Positions 10,269-20,433 of a DNA stretch of 64,000 nucleotides are shown piece by piece. Source of the stretch: Prochlorococcus sp. AG-402-C22 (GTDB taxonomy: Bacteria; Cyanobacteriota; Cyanobacteriia; PCC-6307; Cyanobiaceae); the NCBI GenBank assembly GCA_003279535.1, contig QCHO01000004.1:24310-88309 (forward strand), given 5' to 3'. Below the pieces are notes generated by a model, which saw only the letters and a program-made list of their open reading frames with translations, was not told where the DNA came from and ran no database searches. Position 1 is the stretch's first letter. Each line of letters starts with the position of its first letter. The position numbers and the translations under genes were made by a program.

Positions 10269-12995
10269 TTAAGAATTATTGTCAATTCTTTTTGTTGCAG
10301 GATTAATATCTTCAGAAACTTTTATAAGATCATTAGATTCAGAAACAGGAAACCGGTTAATTGCTTTTAATGCTAGCTTTGCGTTCCTTTTTAATTTATT
10401 ACTAACGCCAATACAGTATTGCACTTGAGAAAGGACATCTATTGATCTTCTAATAATCCTTACTAAATCGCCTTCATCTAATGAAGTATTAAAAACCAAA
10501 TCTTTCCATTTTTTTCCCCTTGCCCATTCAGAAACAATTCCAGTTAAATCTGTTTCTAAATATATTGGAATTTCAATATGAAACTTATTTTGTTGAGAAG
10601 CGACTAATTTTTTTAAACCATCTAATTCATTAAAAACATCTATGACCTTTAAAGAAGGCTTGAAATTACACCAAAGATTAGGCCTCCTTACATCAACACA
10701 TATAGCTTGAATAATTGCAGCTAAGTCAGGAGGATCTAAATCATCCAAATAACCACTTACTAGAACAAGACCAATCCATAATTCATTTTCACTTCTTATT
10801 GCACCAACTGTTTGTCCAACTTCTGTTAATTCTAAATTATTTAAACAACCAAAGTGATTCAAAATTTTAATCAAATCTGTAAAAGTTCTCCAGTTATGAT
10901 TTTCTTTATCCTCAAGAAGTTTTATTCTCGTTGTTATTTCTTGTTCAATATCAACTATTCTTTTTCTATATTTCTTTAATTTCCTGGAGTCTCCAAATCT
11001 ATGTGCAGGATGATTTGTGACTTTTTCTTCTAAATAATTAATTTGTTGCTGTTGTGCCAAAACTTCCGTTGTCAGATCATATTGTGGAGTTTGTAAATCA
11101 TTTTCTTTAGAAACTTCTAAAATTTGATCCGCAAAACACTGCGATATATCATCTCCCCTAACAACCTCTCCAGAAAAATACATCTTTGGCGCTTCAAGTC
11201 CTAAGACATCAATTGCATCCAAATCATTAAAAATACTTACTATGTAAGCGGGTTTTATAAGAATAAATAAATTATCAATTGTCAAACACAATAAACTCTT
11301 AATTTTTTGGGATTCATATATTTTTTTTAAAATTAATCCTGGAACAATTTTTCTTTTAATTTGAGGTGCTTTGATTGAAATTAAGCTTCCATCCTTAATA
11401 TATGGGAGTGCGTTAGCAATCTCTTCTGATAATTTTTCTGCCGCTTGTTTTTCTAAAATTTTCAAAAGCCTTCTCTCTTCTTTAAGACGATTTTTTAACT
11501 TTTCGTAGGCATCAAAATCTTTCCATGAAACGTTAGATGTAATTTTTTTTAATTCAATTAAATCCTTATCTAAATTTTCAAGAATTACATTTTCACCTGA
11601 GGATTCACCTGAATATAGAAAACTACCAAAACTTCTTTTAATTAATTCCTTAGACTTCTCTAAAGTGTAACTTTGTAAAAGATTAAGTACCATTCCATAA
11701 CTTGGTGTAAATTGACTTTCTAAAGAATTTGGTTTGCTAATAGCCAGTGCACTTGCTTCTTTGGCACCTTCGAATCTTGTTTGTAATGTAACAACATATC
11801 CTTGGGTATCTTTTCCTCTTCTTCCAGCTCTTCCTGACATTTGCAAAAATTCACTGCTAAATAATAATCTATGCCCATCTTCTGTCCTTTTTGATAAAGA
11901 AGAAATTACAGTGGTTCTTGCGGGCATATTAATTCCTGCAGCAAGAGTTTCAGTTGCAAAAACAACTTTTATCAAACCTTGCTGAAATAATTCCTCAACC
12001 AATTCTTTCCATGCAGGCAATAATCCAGCGTGATGAGATGCAATTCCGCGTTTTAATGCCTCGTATTGAGATTTATCTTTAATCGCCTCTTTATTATTTT
12101 TAAGATAAACATCTAATTTTTGGGATATCATATTTGCTTCTGAATAACTTACTAAAGTTAAATCTTTTATATTCTCAATAGCCTTGTCACACCCTCTTCT
12201 ACTAAAAATAAAATAAATAGCTGGCAACATATTTCGTTCAGCTAGTTTCAAGATCAAAAAGCCAATTGAGGGAGACTTTGGTTGTATTATCCTTCCTACT
12301 TTTCCTCTCTTTTTCTGCCCTTTAGGAGCTCTCCAAATCTTACAGTTTGGATGAATTCCATTACCCTTATTATTTAAAAGTGGATGGAGGCCCTTAACAC
12401 TACAAAAAATAAAATCAAGTGGTACTGGTCTCTTATCACTATTAATCAGTACTGTGGGTCCATGAACTTTTTCTATCCAATTTTGTAATTGATCTGCATT
12501 AGCTATTGTTGCTGATAAAGCTATTATTTGAGTTCTACTAGGGCAATGGATTATGGTTTCCTCCCAAACTGTTCCTCTTTGGGGGTCATTCATATAATGA
12601 CATTCATCAAGAATCACAGATTCTAAATTTTCCAAGGGATCATCGAATTCATCAAATTCGCCATAAAGCATATTCCTAAAAATCTCAGTCGTCATGACTA
12701 AGATTGGTGCTTCTCTGTTTATACTAATATCACCAGTTAAAAGACCAACTTTATTCTCACCATATTGATTAGCAAAATCTCTAAACTTTTGGTTTGATAG
12801 GGCCTTTAAAGGGGTTGTATAAAAAACTCTGCTGTCATGAGATAAACCTCTATATATAGCAAATTCACCTATCAATGTTTTACCCGAACCTGTTGGGGCC
12901 GTTAAAACAACAGAATTTCCGCTATTAATAGCTTGTATTGCCTCTAATTGGAAATCATCTAGCGGAAAAGGGAAATATTCCTCTAAATTAAGCAA
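10269..12995 (-). CDS. Ski2/Mtr4-like DEAD/DEAH-box RNA helicase with DSHCT-type C-terminus
   Basis: Walker A APTGSGKT, motif II DECH, motif III SAT, motif VI QMSGRAGRRG; 908 aa. Confidence 0.93.
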   Translation of the reverse strand: MLNLEEYFPFPLDDFQLEAIQAINSGNSVVLTAPTGSGKTLIGEFAIYRGLSHDSRVFYTTPLKALSNQKFRDFANQYGENKVGLLTGDISINREAPILVMTTEIFRNMLYGEFDEFDDPLENLESVILDECHYMNDPQRGTVWEETIIHCPSRTQIIALSATIANADQLQNWIEKVHGPTVLINSDKRPVPLDFIFCSVKGLHPLLNNKGNGIHPNCKIWRAPKGQKKRGKVGRIIQPKSPSIGFLILKLAERNMLPAIYFIFSRRGCDKAIENIKDLTLVSYSEANMISQKLDVYLKNNKEAIKDKSQYEALKRGIASHHAGLLPAWKELVEELFQQGLIKVVFATETLAAGINMPARTTVISSLSKRTEDGHRLLFSSEFLQMSGRAGRRGKDTQGYVVTLQTRFEGAKEASALAISKPNSLESQFTPSYGMVLNLLQSYTLEKSKELIKRSFGSFLYSGESSGENVILENLDKDLIELKKITSNVSWKDFDAYEKLKNRLKEERRLLKILEKQAAEKLSEEIANALPYIKDGSLISIKAPQIKRKIVPGLILKKIYESQKIKSLLCLTIDNLFILIKPAYIVSIFNDLDAIDVLGLEAPKMYFSGEVVRGDDISQCFADQILEVSKENDLQTPQYDLTTEVLAQQQQINYLEEKVTNHPAHRFGDSRKLKKYRKRIVDIEQEITTRIKLLEDKENHNWRTFTDLIKILNHFGCLNNLELTEVGQTVGAIRSENELWIGLVLVSGYLDDLDPPDLAAIIQAICVDVRRPNLWCNFKPSLKVIDVFNELDGLKKLVASQQNKFHIEIPIYLETDLTGIVSEWARGKKWKDLVFNTSLDEGDLVRIIRRSIDVLSQVQYCIGVSNKLKRNAKLALKAINRFPVSESNDLIKVSEDINPATKRIDNNS

Positions 12996-13134
12996 TAATT
13001 GTGATTGAAGAGAGGATGAGTTAACTTCTTAATATATGATCTATATAGATATTAATAAACAAAAAATACCTTGCAAACTTTAATAGTAAATCTAAATCTT
13101 TTTAATTAAATCTACTGTATTTTATTTTGCCAAA

Positions 13135-14274
13135 ATGAAAAAAATTAAAATTCCAAAAAATCGATTCCGAAAACTAAAAACATTTTCTTTAGGTAAAAAA
13201 CCATTTGAACTTCTATGTTCAAATGCGCAAAATAAAAAACTTATAGACTTATGCAGTAATGATTATTTTGGATTAAGTAGGGATAAGGATTTAATAAAAG
13301 CTGCTTATGAAATAAGTCTATTAGAAGGAATTGGTTCAGGTAGCTCTAGGTTTATTACAGGTTCAAGACCAATACATAGATTATTAGAGACAGAACTTGC
13401 CGAGTGGCTTGATCAACAGAAAGTATTACTCTTCCCAAGCGGATTTCAAGCAAATATAGCTGCTATACAGACTTTAGCAAACAGAAATAGTATCGTAATA
13501 GCAGATAAATTGATTCATAACTCTTTATTAGTGGGAGTCAAAGCTTCTCAAGCAAAACTGGTTCGATTTTCACACAATAATGTAAAAGATTTAGAAGATA
13601 AAATTATTAAATTTAATTCTACAAAAAAATCCATTTTGGTTGTTGTTGAATCTCTTTATAGCATGGAGGGATCTATTGCTCCGCTCAGAGAGATCACAGA
13701 AATTTGCAAAAAAAATAGTGTTCAATTATTAGTTGATGAAGCTCATGCAATTGGGATCTTGGGCCCTGAAGGTAGGGGTTTAAGTTTTAATTGCCGTTCG
13801 GATATAACTATGATTACTGGAACTTTTGGAAAAGCATTTGGAAGCGGTGGAGCTTTCATAGCCTCCAATTCAGAAATAGGTGAATATCTGATCCAAACAA
13901 GTGGTGCATTTAGGTATACAACCGCAATTGCTCCATCTTTAGCTGCTGGGGCATTTGAAGCTTTGAAAAAAATTTTAAAAAATAAAGAATGGGGTAATGA
14001 TTTGTTGTCTTCTGCGAAGGTATGGAAAGATGAAATTATTAGAAATTCTTGTTTTCCAGTTCAAGGAGATTCTCAAATTTTATCAATTATTGTTGGCCAA
14101 GAAGAGAAGTCAATTTATCTACAAAAATATCTTGAAAAAAATGGTTTTTTAGCAATTGCAATAAGACCTCCAACTGTTCCAGTGGGGCAATCAAGAATCA
14201 GAATAACTATAAGAAGAAACTTAGATTTTAATCTGCTAAAGAATTTCATTGCAGTATTAAAAGACTTTAAATGA
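13135..14274 (+). CDS. bioF: 8-amino-7-oxononanoate synthase
   Basis: PLP-dependent fold with LIDLCSNDYFGLS, VDEAHAIGILGPEGRG, GTFGKAFGSGGAF; first gene of biotin operon. Confidence 0.93.
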   Translation: MKKIKIPKNRFRKLKTFSLGKKPFELLCSNAQNKKLIDLCSNDYFGLSRDKDLIKAAYEISLLEGIGSGSSRFITGSRPIHRLLETELAEWLDQQKVLLFPSGFQANIAAIQTLANRNSIVIADKLIHNSLLVGVKASQAKLVRFSHNNVKDLEDKIIKFNSTKKSILVVVESLYSMEGSIAPLREITEICKKNSVQLLVDEAHAIGILGPEGRGLSFNCRSDITMITGTFGKAFGSGGAFIASNSEIGEYLIQTSGAFRYTTAIAPSLAAGAFEALKKILKNKEWGNDLLSSAKVWKDEIIRNSCFPVQGDSQILSIIVGQEEKSIYLQKYLEKNGFLAIAIRPPTVPVGQSRIRITIRRNLDFNLLKNFIAVLKDFK

Positions 14275-14975
14275 AACAAATTATTACTCAACATGGGTGG
14301 GGCCTAAATAAACATTTCTGGGATGATTATAAAGTTGATTTTTTAAATAATAATTGGCATTGGCAAGATAATGAAAGAGGCTATTTTTCAAAAAATAATT
14401 ATCAAGCAAATTGGATTAAAAGCGACTCTAAAAAAGAAATCAGAATGACTTTATGCCATTCATATGGATTTCATTTAATGCAAAAAAAAACTCTAAAAGA
14501 AGCTACTCATATTGTTCTTATCAATTCTTTTAATAATTTTCTTCCTGCAAATAGTAAGAGAAGCTTTATATTGAGGTCTCTAAAAAGAATGGAAACAAAA
14601 ATCATAAAAGATACAACAAAGGATATGTTGAAGGAATTTATACATAGATCATTTATGCCAAATGATATAAATAATAGTTTTAAAAATATCTTCTATAAAA
14701 GTTTAGAAAGTTTAAATAAAACTCTTCTTTTAAATGATTTAAAACAACTTTACATAAATAGGGATTTTCCAGTATTTTTAAAAAAAGATTGTAAAATTAT
14801 TTTTATAAAATCAGAAAACGATTTAATTCTTGATTACGAATCAAATAAAAACTTTTTAGATTTCTTGAATAGAACACTTGATAGAAAGCCAATTTTAATT
14901 AAATTAGCTCAACAAGGTCATTGCTTGAATAATTTAAATTTATACGAGATTTTACTTAATACATTTAATAATTGA
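14271..14975 (+). CDS. bioK: Alpha/beta-hydrolase, putative pimeloyl-ACP methyl ester esterase (BioK/BioG type)
   Basis: Located between bioF and bioC; candidate catalytic Ser (LCHSYGF), late Asp (ENDLILDY) and His (QQGHCLN). Confidence 0.65.
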   Translation: MKQIITQHGWGLNKHFWDDYKVDFLNNNWHWQDNERGYFSKNNYQANWIKSDSKKEIRMTLCHSYGFHLMQKKTLKEATHIVLINSFNNFLPANSKRSFILRSLKRMETKIIKDTTKDMLKEFIHRSFMPNDINNSFKNIFYKSLESLNKTLLLNDLKQLYINRDFPVFLKKDCKIIFIKSENDLILDYESNKNFLDFLNRTLDRKPILIKLAQQGHCLNNLNLYEILLNTFNN

Positions 14976-14976
14976 A

Positions 14977-15738
14977 ATGGATAATAAAAACTGGAATGAG
15001 AAAATAAAAAATAATTTTAATGATGCTGCATATCGGTATTTAGAATATTCAAATATTCAAAAATTTTTTGCAGCAAAGATTGTTCACTTTATCAAAGAAT
15101 TAAATCCCCAAAAAAAAGGTGAATGGATAGATCTTGGATCAGGACCGGGATTATTAGCTGACGAAATAGAAAAAGAATTTTCTTCTCAAAAAGTATGCAG
15201 AATTGATTTTAGTAAAAAAATGCTTCTTGAGAATAAATTATCTAGTAAAAAAATTTTATGGGATTTAAATAATGATTTACCCCCTCAAATCAATAAATGT
15301 TCTCTAATAACATCTAACTTTTGCATACATTGGTTAAATAACCCAAAAAAAATAATAAAAAACTGGTTTAGTAAATTAATGCCTGGTGGTTTTTTAATTA
15401 TTTCATATCCCACAAAAGATTGCTTCCCTGAATGGAAAGATACTTGTAGAAAAATTGATATTGAATATAGTGGTCTTAGTTTCCTCTGTTCCAAAGAATT
15501 ATTAAATGATTTCAAACTAAATGAAATTCACTATTCAGAAAAATTTAATTATCTAGAAAATTTTGAAGATGTATATAAGCTTTTTAGAAGCCTAATAAAT
15601 GTAGGAGCACAATCAACAGACTGTAAACGCAAAACAGTGAAAGAGTTAAAAGCAATTCAAAAGTTTTGGCCAAAGAATTACAATAATACAGTTAACCTTT
15701 CATGGGCAATTGATATTCAAATTTTTAAAAAATTATGA
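14977..15738 (+). CDS. bioC: Malonyl-ACP O-methyltransferase
   Basis: SAM methyltransferase motif WIDLGSGPGLLADEI; FCIHWLNNP; biotin operon context. Confidence 0.88.
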   Translation: MDNKNWNEKIKNNFNDAAYRYLEYSNIQKFFAAKIVHFIKELNPQKKGEWIDLGSGPGLLADEIEKEFSSQKVCRIDFSKKMLLENKLSSKKILWDLNNDLPPQINKCSLITSNFCIHWLNNPKKIIKNWFSKLMPGGFLIISYPTKDCFPEWKDTCRKIDIEYSGLSFLCSKELLNDFKLNEIHYSEKFNYLENFEDVYKLFRSLINVGAQSTDCKRKTVKELKAIQKFWPKNYNNTVNLSWAIDIQIFKKL

Positions 15739-16403
15739 ATACTAAAGATAGTATTTTCAAATTTATAATTTGTGGAACAGACACTGATATTGGTAAGACT
15801 TTAATAAGCTCTTTTTTTGTAAGAGGATTAAATTCTTTTTATTGGAAACCTATACAAAGTGGTATTGAATCCCAAACTGATAGTCAAACTGTTGAAAGAC
15901 TTACAAAAGTAAGTAGAGAGAAAATAATTAAAGAGGCTTATGTGTTCACAAAACCATTATCTCCTCATTGGGCTTCTGAAATAGATCAAAAAACTATTAA
16001 TTTTGATATGTTGCGATTACCAGAAGTAAAGGGCTCATTAATTGTAGAAACAGCAGGTGGATTAATGGTTCCAATAACTCGTAATTTTTTGCAAATAGAT
16101 CAAATAAAACAATGGGGCCTTCCAGTAATACTGGTATGTAAGAGCTCTCTTGGCACTCTAAACCATACTCTGCTTAGTATTGAAGCCTTAAAACGAAGAA
16201 ATATTGAGATTTTAGGTTTAGTTGTTAATGGAGAAAAACACTTAGATAATCCAAAAACACTTGTTGAATTTAGTGGAATCCCTTTAATTACTGAATTCCC
16301 TTACATCAAAAAAATTGACTCAAATAATTTCGATATACTATGGAAAGAACTTGACATCAAAAGTAAGTTAGTCTCACTTTTCAAAGCAAAAAAAGTTAAA
16401 TGA
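15735..16403 (+). CDS. bioD: Dethiobiotin synthetase
   Basis: GTDTDIGKTLISSFFVRGL P-loop, YWKPIQSG, VETAGGLMVPI. Confidence 0.95.
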   Translation: MNTKDSIFKFIICGTDTDIGKTLISSFFVRGLNSFYWKPIQSGIESQTDSQTVERLTKVSREKIIKEAYVFTKPLSPHWASEIDQKTINFDMLRLPEVKGSLIVETAGGLMVPITRNFLQIDQIKQWGLPVILVCKSSLGTLNHTLLSIEALKRRNIEILGLVVNGEKHLDNPKTLVEFSGIPLITEFPYIKKIDSNNFDILWKELDIKSKLVSLFKAKKVK

Positions 16404-17701
16404 AATCTTTGGATTCAAAAACTCCAGATCAAGCTTGGCATCCAAATATTTGGCCACCTTTTACACAAATAAATACCAGCAAACCACAAATAGAAGTAAC
16501 TCATGGTAAAGATGCTCTCCTATTTACTAAAGATCCTAAAAAAGAGCTAATTGACGCAATTAGTAGTTGGTGGGTAACTCTTCATGGCCATAGTAACGAA
16601 TATATTGCCGATGCCATTTTCAATCAAGCAAAAAATCTTGAGCAAGTTATATTTGCTGATTTCTTACATCCACAAGCAAAAAAATTAGCAGAAAGACTTA
16701 GTAAATTAACAAAACTAGAAAGATTGTTCTTTTCTGATAACGGTTCTACTGCAGTTGAGGTAGCTTTAAAAATTGCCTTCCAATCATGGCAAAATAGAGG
16801 CGAGACAAGATCTCAAATAGTAGCTTTTGATGGTGCTTACCATGGCGATACATTTGGAGCAATGGCTTTAGGTGAAAGAAATATTTTTAATGAGAATTTC
16901 GATAATCTTATGTTCCCAGTTAGGAGAGTACCATGGCCTTCAACTTGGATAAATGACGAAAACGTAGAAAACAAAGAAAGTGAGGCGATCCAAAAATTAG
17001 AAGCTCTTCTTAAAACTCCTACAGTAGCAGTTATCCTTGAGCCACTTGTTCAAGGCGCAGGAGGAATGAATATGGTTAGACCTCAGTTTATTAAAAAAGT
17101 TTCAGAAACTATAAAAAATAATAATTCTTTGTTAATTGCAGATGAAGTATTAACTGGTTTTGGAAGATGTGGAAGCCTTTTTGCATTTCAAAAAGCCAAA
17201 ATCATTCCTGATTTAATAAGTATTTCAAAAGGCTTAACTGGGGGATTTTTACCGATGGGAATAACTTTATGTAAAGAAAAAATTTTTCAATCCTTTATTG
17301 ATGATTCCCCAAGAAAAACTTTTTGGCATGGACATAGTTTTACTGCTAATCCTTTAGGTTGTGCTGCGGCAAACGCTAGCCTTGATTTATTAGAAAAAGA
17401 ACCACACAAATACCTTTCATTTGAAGAAAAACATTTATCTCATTTAATTAAATTTAAAAAATTACCTTATATAAAAAAGATAAGGATATCCGGCACAATT
17501 GCTGCCTTCGATTTAGATATTGGGAACAAAAAAGGTTATTTTAATAATATTGGGAAAGAAATAAAGAGCCTTGCAATGGAGCAAGGTTTATTTATTAGGC
17601 CCCTCGGGAATGTAATTTACCTCTTGCCGCCTCTCTGTATAACCGATGATCAATTAGAAGAAAGTTACTGGATAATAAGGCAAATCTTAGACAATCTTTA
17701 G
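16400..17701 (+). CDS. bioA: Adenosylmethionine-8-amino-7-oxononanoate aminotransferase
   Basis: Class III aminotransferase; HPNIWPPFTQ, LLIADEVLTGFGRCGSLFA, PDLISISKGLTGG. Confidence 0.96.
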   Translation: MKSLDSKTPDQAWHPNIWPPFTQINTSKPQIEVTHGKDALLFTKDPKKELIDAISSWWVTLHGHSNEYIADAIFNQAKNLEQVIFADFLHPQAKKLAERLSKLTKLERLFFSDNGSTAVEVALKIAFQSWQNRGETRSQIVAFDGAYHGDTFGAMALGERNIFNENFDNLMFPVRRVPWPSTWINDENVENKESEAIQKLEALLKTPTVAVILEPLVQGAGGMNMVRPQFIKKVSETIKNNNSLLIADEVLTGFGRCGSLFAFQKAKIIPDLISISKGLTGGFLPMGITLCKEKIFQSFIDDSPRKTFWHGHSFTANPLGCAAANASLDLLEKEPHKYLSFEEKHLSHLIKFKKLPYIKKIRISGTIAAFDLDIGNKKGYFNNIGKEIKSLAMEQGLFIRPLGNVIYLLPPLCITDDQLEESYWIIRQILDNL

Positions 17702-17709
17702 ATAGAAAT

Positions 17710-17967
17710 TTAAGGTCCCTGTAGTATTGCATTTTCCACATCTTCTCTATTAATGCAATAGGAAAATAGTCTTTTAGTTTCTTGTCCTTCACTTTCCCAG
17801 GTAACATTTAAATCTTCTTGTTCAAAAATAATAGTTGCATTCCAATTAGAAAGTAACAGGTACCATTTAGATGGATTATTGACATCCTTAACTGCACCTA
17901 AATCAGTTAGCCATAATTCCAATGATTGAAGTGAATGTTGGTTGATAGGTTTTTTAGAGAGATTCAC
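17710..17967 (-). CDS. Small conserved cyanobacterial protein (DUF3143-like)
   Basis: 85 aa; LQSLELWLTDLGAVKDVNNPSKWYL; downstream of a J-domain gene. Confidence 0.7.
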   Translation of the reverse strand: MNLSKKPINQHSLQSLELWLTDLGAVKDVNNPSKWYLLLSNWNATIIFEQEDLNVTWESEGQETKRLFSYCINREDVENAILQGP

Positions 17968-17983
17968 AGACTTTTTTAAAGTA

Positions 17984-18424
17984 TCACTTTACTAACCAGA
18001 TAGGTATTGTATCTAATTCTTTGCCAGTAAAAGAGGCAATAAAAATTGAACAAATCAAACTTATTACAATGATAATAAATAAAAGAAATAACGAAAACAA
18101 TTCCCCATTTGAAAAAGGTCTTCTATTCCCTACTAAATTTTGATTATTTGAATCGATTATTAAATTATTTAAAACTTGAGTATTATTCTTAATCTTAGAT
18201 TTTTCCTTTAGTTTGTCATCATATATTTTCCTCAAATTACTATTATTCAAATTTTCATAAGCTTCCAAAACTTCTTGGAATTTACTTTTAGCTTCATCTA
18301 TTTCTAAAGAAGTTGTATCAGGATGCAACTCGATGGAAAGTTTGCAAAATGCCTTTCTTAATTCATGATTTGAGGCATTTTCATCTACACCTAAAATTTT
18401 GTAATAAGAAATTTTTCCTTTCAA
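17984..18424 (-). CDS. J-domain protein with C-terminal transmembrane segment
   Basis: J-domain YYKILGVDENASNHELRKAFCKLSIELHPDT; C-terminal hydrophobic helix. Confidence 0.88.
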   Translation of the reverse strand: MKGKISYYKILGVDENASNHELRKAFCKLSIELHPDTTSLEIDEAKSKFQEVLEAYENLNNSNLRKIYDDKLKEKSKIKNNTQVLNNLIIDSNNQNLVGNRRPFSNGELFSLFLLFIIIVISLICSIFIASFTGKELDTIPIWLVK

Positions 18425-18486
18425 AATAATCTTTTATTAATATTGTAATTCTAATAAATTTTTAATAAATAGAATGTATTTAATGA

Positions 18487-19227
18487 ATGGAAAAAATTTA
18501 TATTTATAACGAAATGAAAAAACAAAACATCCCAGAAGAAATATCTGCCCTAATAACTGAAGAAGAAATAATTATGTTTCAAGAATTGCAAATTAGAATT
18601 AAAGAATTAAATAATAAAACCAATCTAACAAGATTAGTTAATGGTGATGATTATTGGGTATCTCAAGTTTTTGACAGCATTTGGCCATTTAAAACTTTCC
18701 AGAATATTAATTTTGATAATAAAAAATTTTTAGATATTGGATCTGGATGTGGCTTCCCTGGTTTAGCTTATGCCATAACTCATCCCACTTCAGAAATATA
18801 CCTAGTTGATTCTTCCAAAAAGAAAACAGATGCTTTAAAAAGCGTAATTAAGGAGATCAATTTCAAAAACAATATTCATGTAATCAATGCTCGTATTGAA
18901 AATTTAGCCCATCAATCGTCAATGAGAAATAGTTTCGATATAACTGCTACTAGAGCGGTGAGTAATCCATCAACAGTTTCAGAATATATAATACCAATGC
19001 TAAAAAAAGAAGGATTAGGAGTTTTATATTGTGGGAAATGGACTGATGAAGAAAGTAAAAATCTAGAAAAAACTTTAGCAATATTAGAAGGAAAATTAAA
19101 AGAAAAAAAGAAGATTTTATTACCAAAAAATAAAGGCACCCGAAATATTATTCTTATTCAACCTAAAAATTTTTGCCCTGAAATTTACCCTAGAAAAGTT
19201 GGTAAACCTGAGAAAAATCCATTATGA
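18487..19227 (+). CDS. rsmG: 16S rRNA (guanine527-N7)-methyltransferase
   Basis: GidB-type motifs NLTRLVNGDDYWVSQVFDS and FLDIGSGCGFPGLAYAI; TRAVSNPS. Confidence 0.93.
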   Translation: MEKIYIYNEMKKQNIPEEISALITEEEIIMFQELQIRIKELNNKTNLTRLVNGDDYWVSQVFDSIWPFKTFQNINFDNKKFLDIGSGCGFPGLAYAITHPTSEIYLVDSSKKKTDALKSVIKEINFKNNIHVINARIENLAHQSSMRNSFDITATRAVSNPSTVSEYIIPMLKKEGLGVLYCGKWTDEESKNLEKTLAILEGKLKEKKKILLPKNKGTRNIILIQPKNFCPEIYPRKVGKPEKNPL

Positions 19228-19229
19228 AA

Positions 19230-20423
19230 TTATTTTTTTGATAATCTTTTAGCAACTTTATCCCCAAACTTTTCTTTTAAAGTTCTTAATTTATTTATAA
19301 CTTTTTTTGGATTTATATGGCCTTTTAAAACTTTTAATAATTGGCCTTCAGAAACATCCTCATCGAGTAAATTAGCATTAGATCCTGGGAACCAATGACT
19401 TCCATTCCCAAGCAGTTGATATCTAGCTCTTGCAAATCCTTCCATATCCAACCAATCTATTAAATTTGAAAGCCATAGCAAAACGGGAATATTAATATTC
19501 CCAGGAGTATATTCCCAACTCGGTAGATTTCTATTCCAATTTTGATACCACTCTAAACCTAAGGCATTAATCGATTCCTGCCTTAATCTACCTATTATCT
19601 TTGGAACATACTTTTCGGATTCTGATAACAATGAAACAGCTTCTAAATGCAGGTCAAAATCTGCCTCTTTTGCAATCCCCACACTAAGGGTATGGACATT
19701 TGTATTTCTTAAACAAAAAAGATCATTAAAAACTATGGGATGAAGTGGTCTACAAAGTTCCAACATTTTGTTTGAGGGAGTATGAAGATGTCCTCCTTTA
19801 TCAGTGGGACTTATTATAAAAACCCCAAGATCATACTTATTTGCTAAATTTATAACCTTTGTATTTTCTTGATTTATGAAATACCAGTGCAAATTTACAT
19901 AATCAAATAAGTTTGTTGAAATAGCCTTCTGAATGAGCGAAGATTTTCCATGGGTCGAAAATCCAATAGATCCAATTAGATTTTCTTTTTGCAAATTCCT
20001 CAAAATTTCAATACAACCTCCATTTCTAATGGTCTGATGTAAATGTTCAACTGTGTTAATGCCATGTATTGCTAATAAATCAATTTTTTTAACTTTCAAT
20101 TTTTCAATACTTGACATAACATCTCCCTCAAATATTTTAGGATCACTATTTGGAGGAATCTTTGTTTGAATTATATTGGGGATTTTTTTCGAATTTTTAA
20201 AACCCATTCCTAATTGCACCTCAGAAGTTCCATAGTACTTAGCTGTTTCTACATGATTTAAGCCATATTTGTTTGCCAGATTTAATATATTTTCTACTTT
20301 ATTTTGTTCTTGATATGAAATCTTAGAAAAATCTAATTGATCCCAACTTTTTTGAAATCTCATACCACCCAAAGATAAAATAGGAATCTTAAGATTAGTT
20401 CGGCCAAACCTACGATATTGCAT
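19230..20423 (-). CDS. Aldo/keto reductase family oxidoreductase
   Basis: MQYRRFGRTNLKIPILSLGGMRF, HVETAKYYGTSE, KKIDLLAIHGIN. Confidence 0.9.
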   Translation of the reverse strand: MQYRRFGRTNLKIPILSLGGMRFQKSWDQLDFSKISYQEQNKVENILNLANKYGLNHVETAKYYGTSEVQLGMGFKNSKKIPNIIQTKIPPNSDPKIFEGDVMSSIEKLKVKKIDLLAIHGINTVEHLHQTIRNGGCIEILRNLQKENLIGSIGFSTHGKSSLIQKAISTNLFDYVNLHWYFINQENTKVINLANKYDLGVFIISPTDKGGHLHTPSNKMLELCRPLHPIVFNDLFCLRNTNVHTLSVGIAKEADFDLHLEAVSLLSESEKYVPKIIGRLRQESINALGLEWYQNWNRNLPSWEYTPGNINIPVLLWLSNLIDWLDMEGFARARYQLLGNGSHWFPGSNANLLDEDVSEGQLLKVLKGHINPKKVINKLRTLKEKFGDKVAKRLSKK

Positions 20424-20433
20424 CTTTTTGGAA

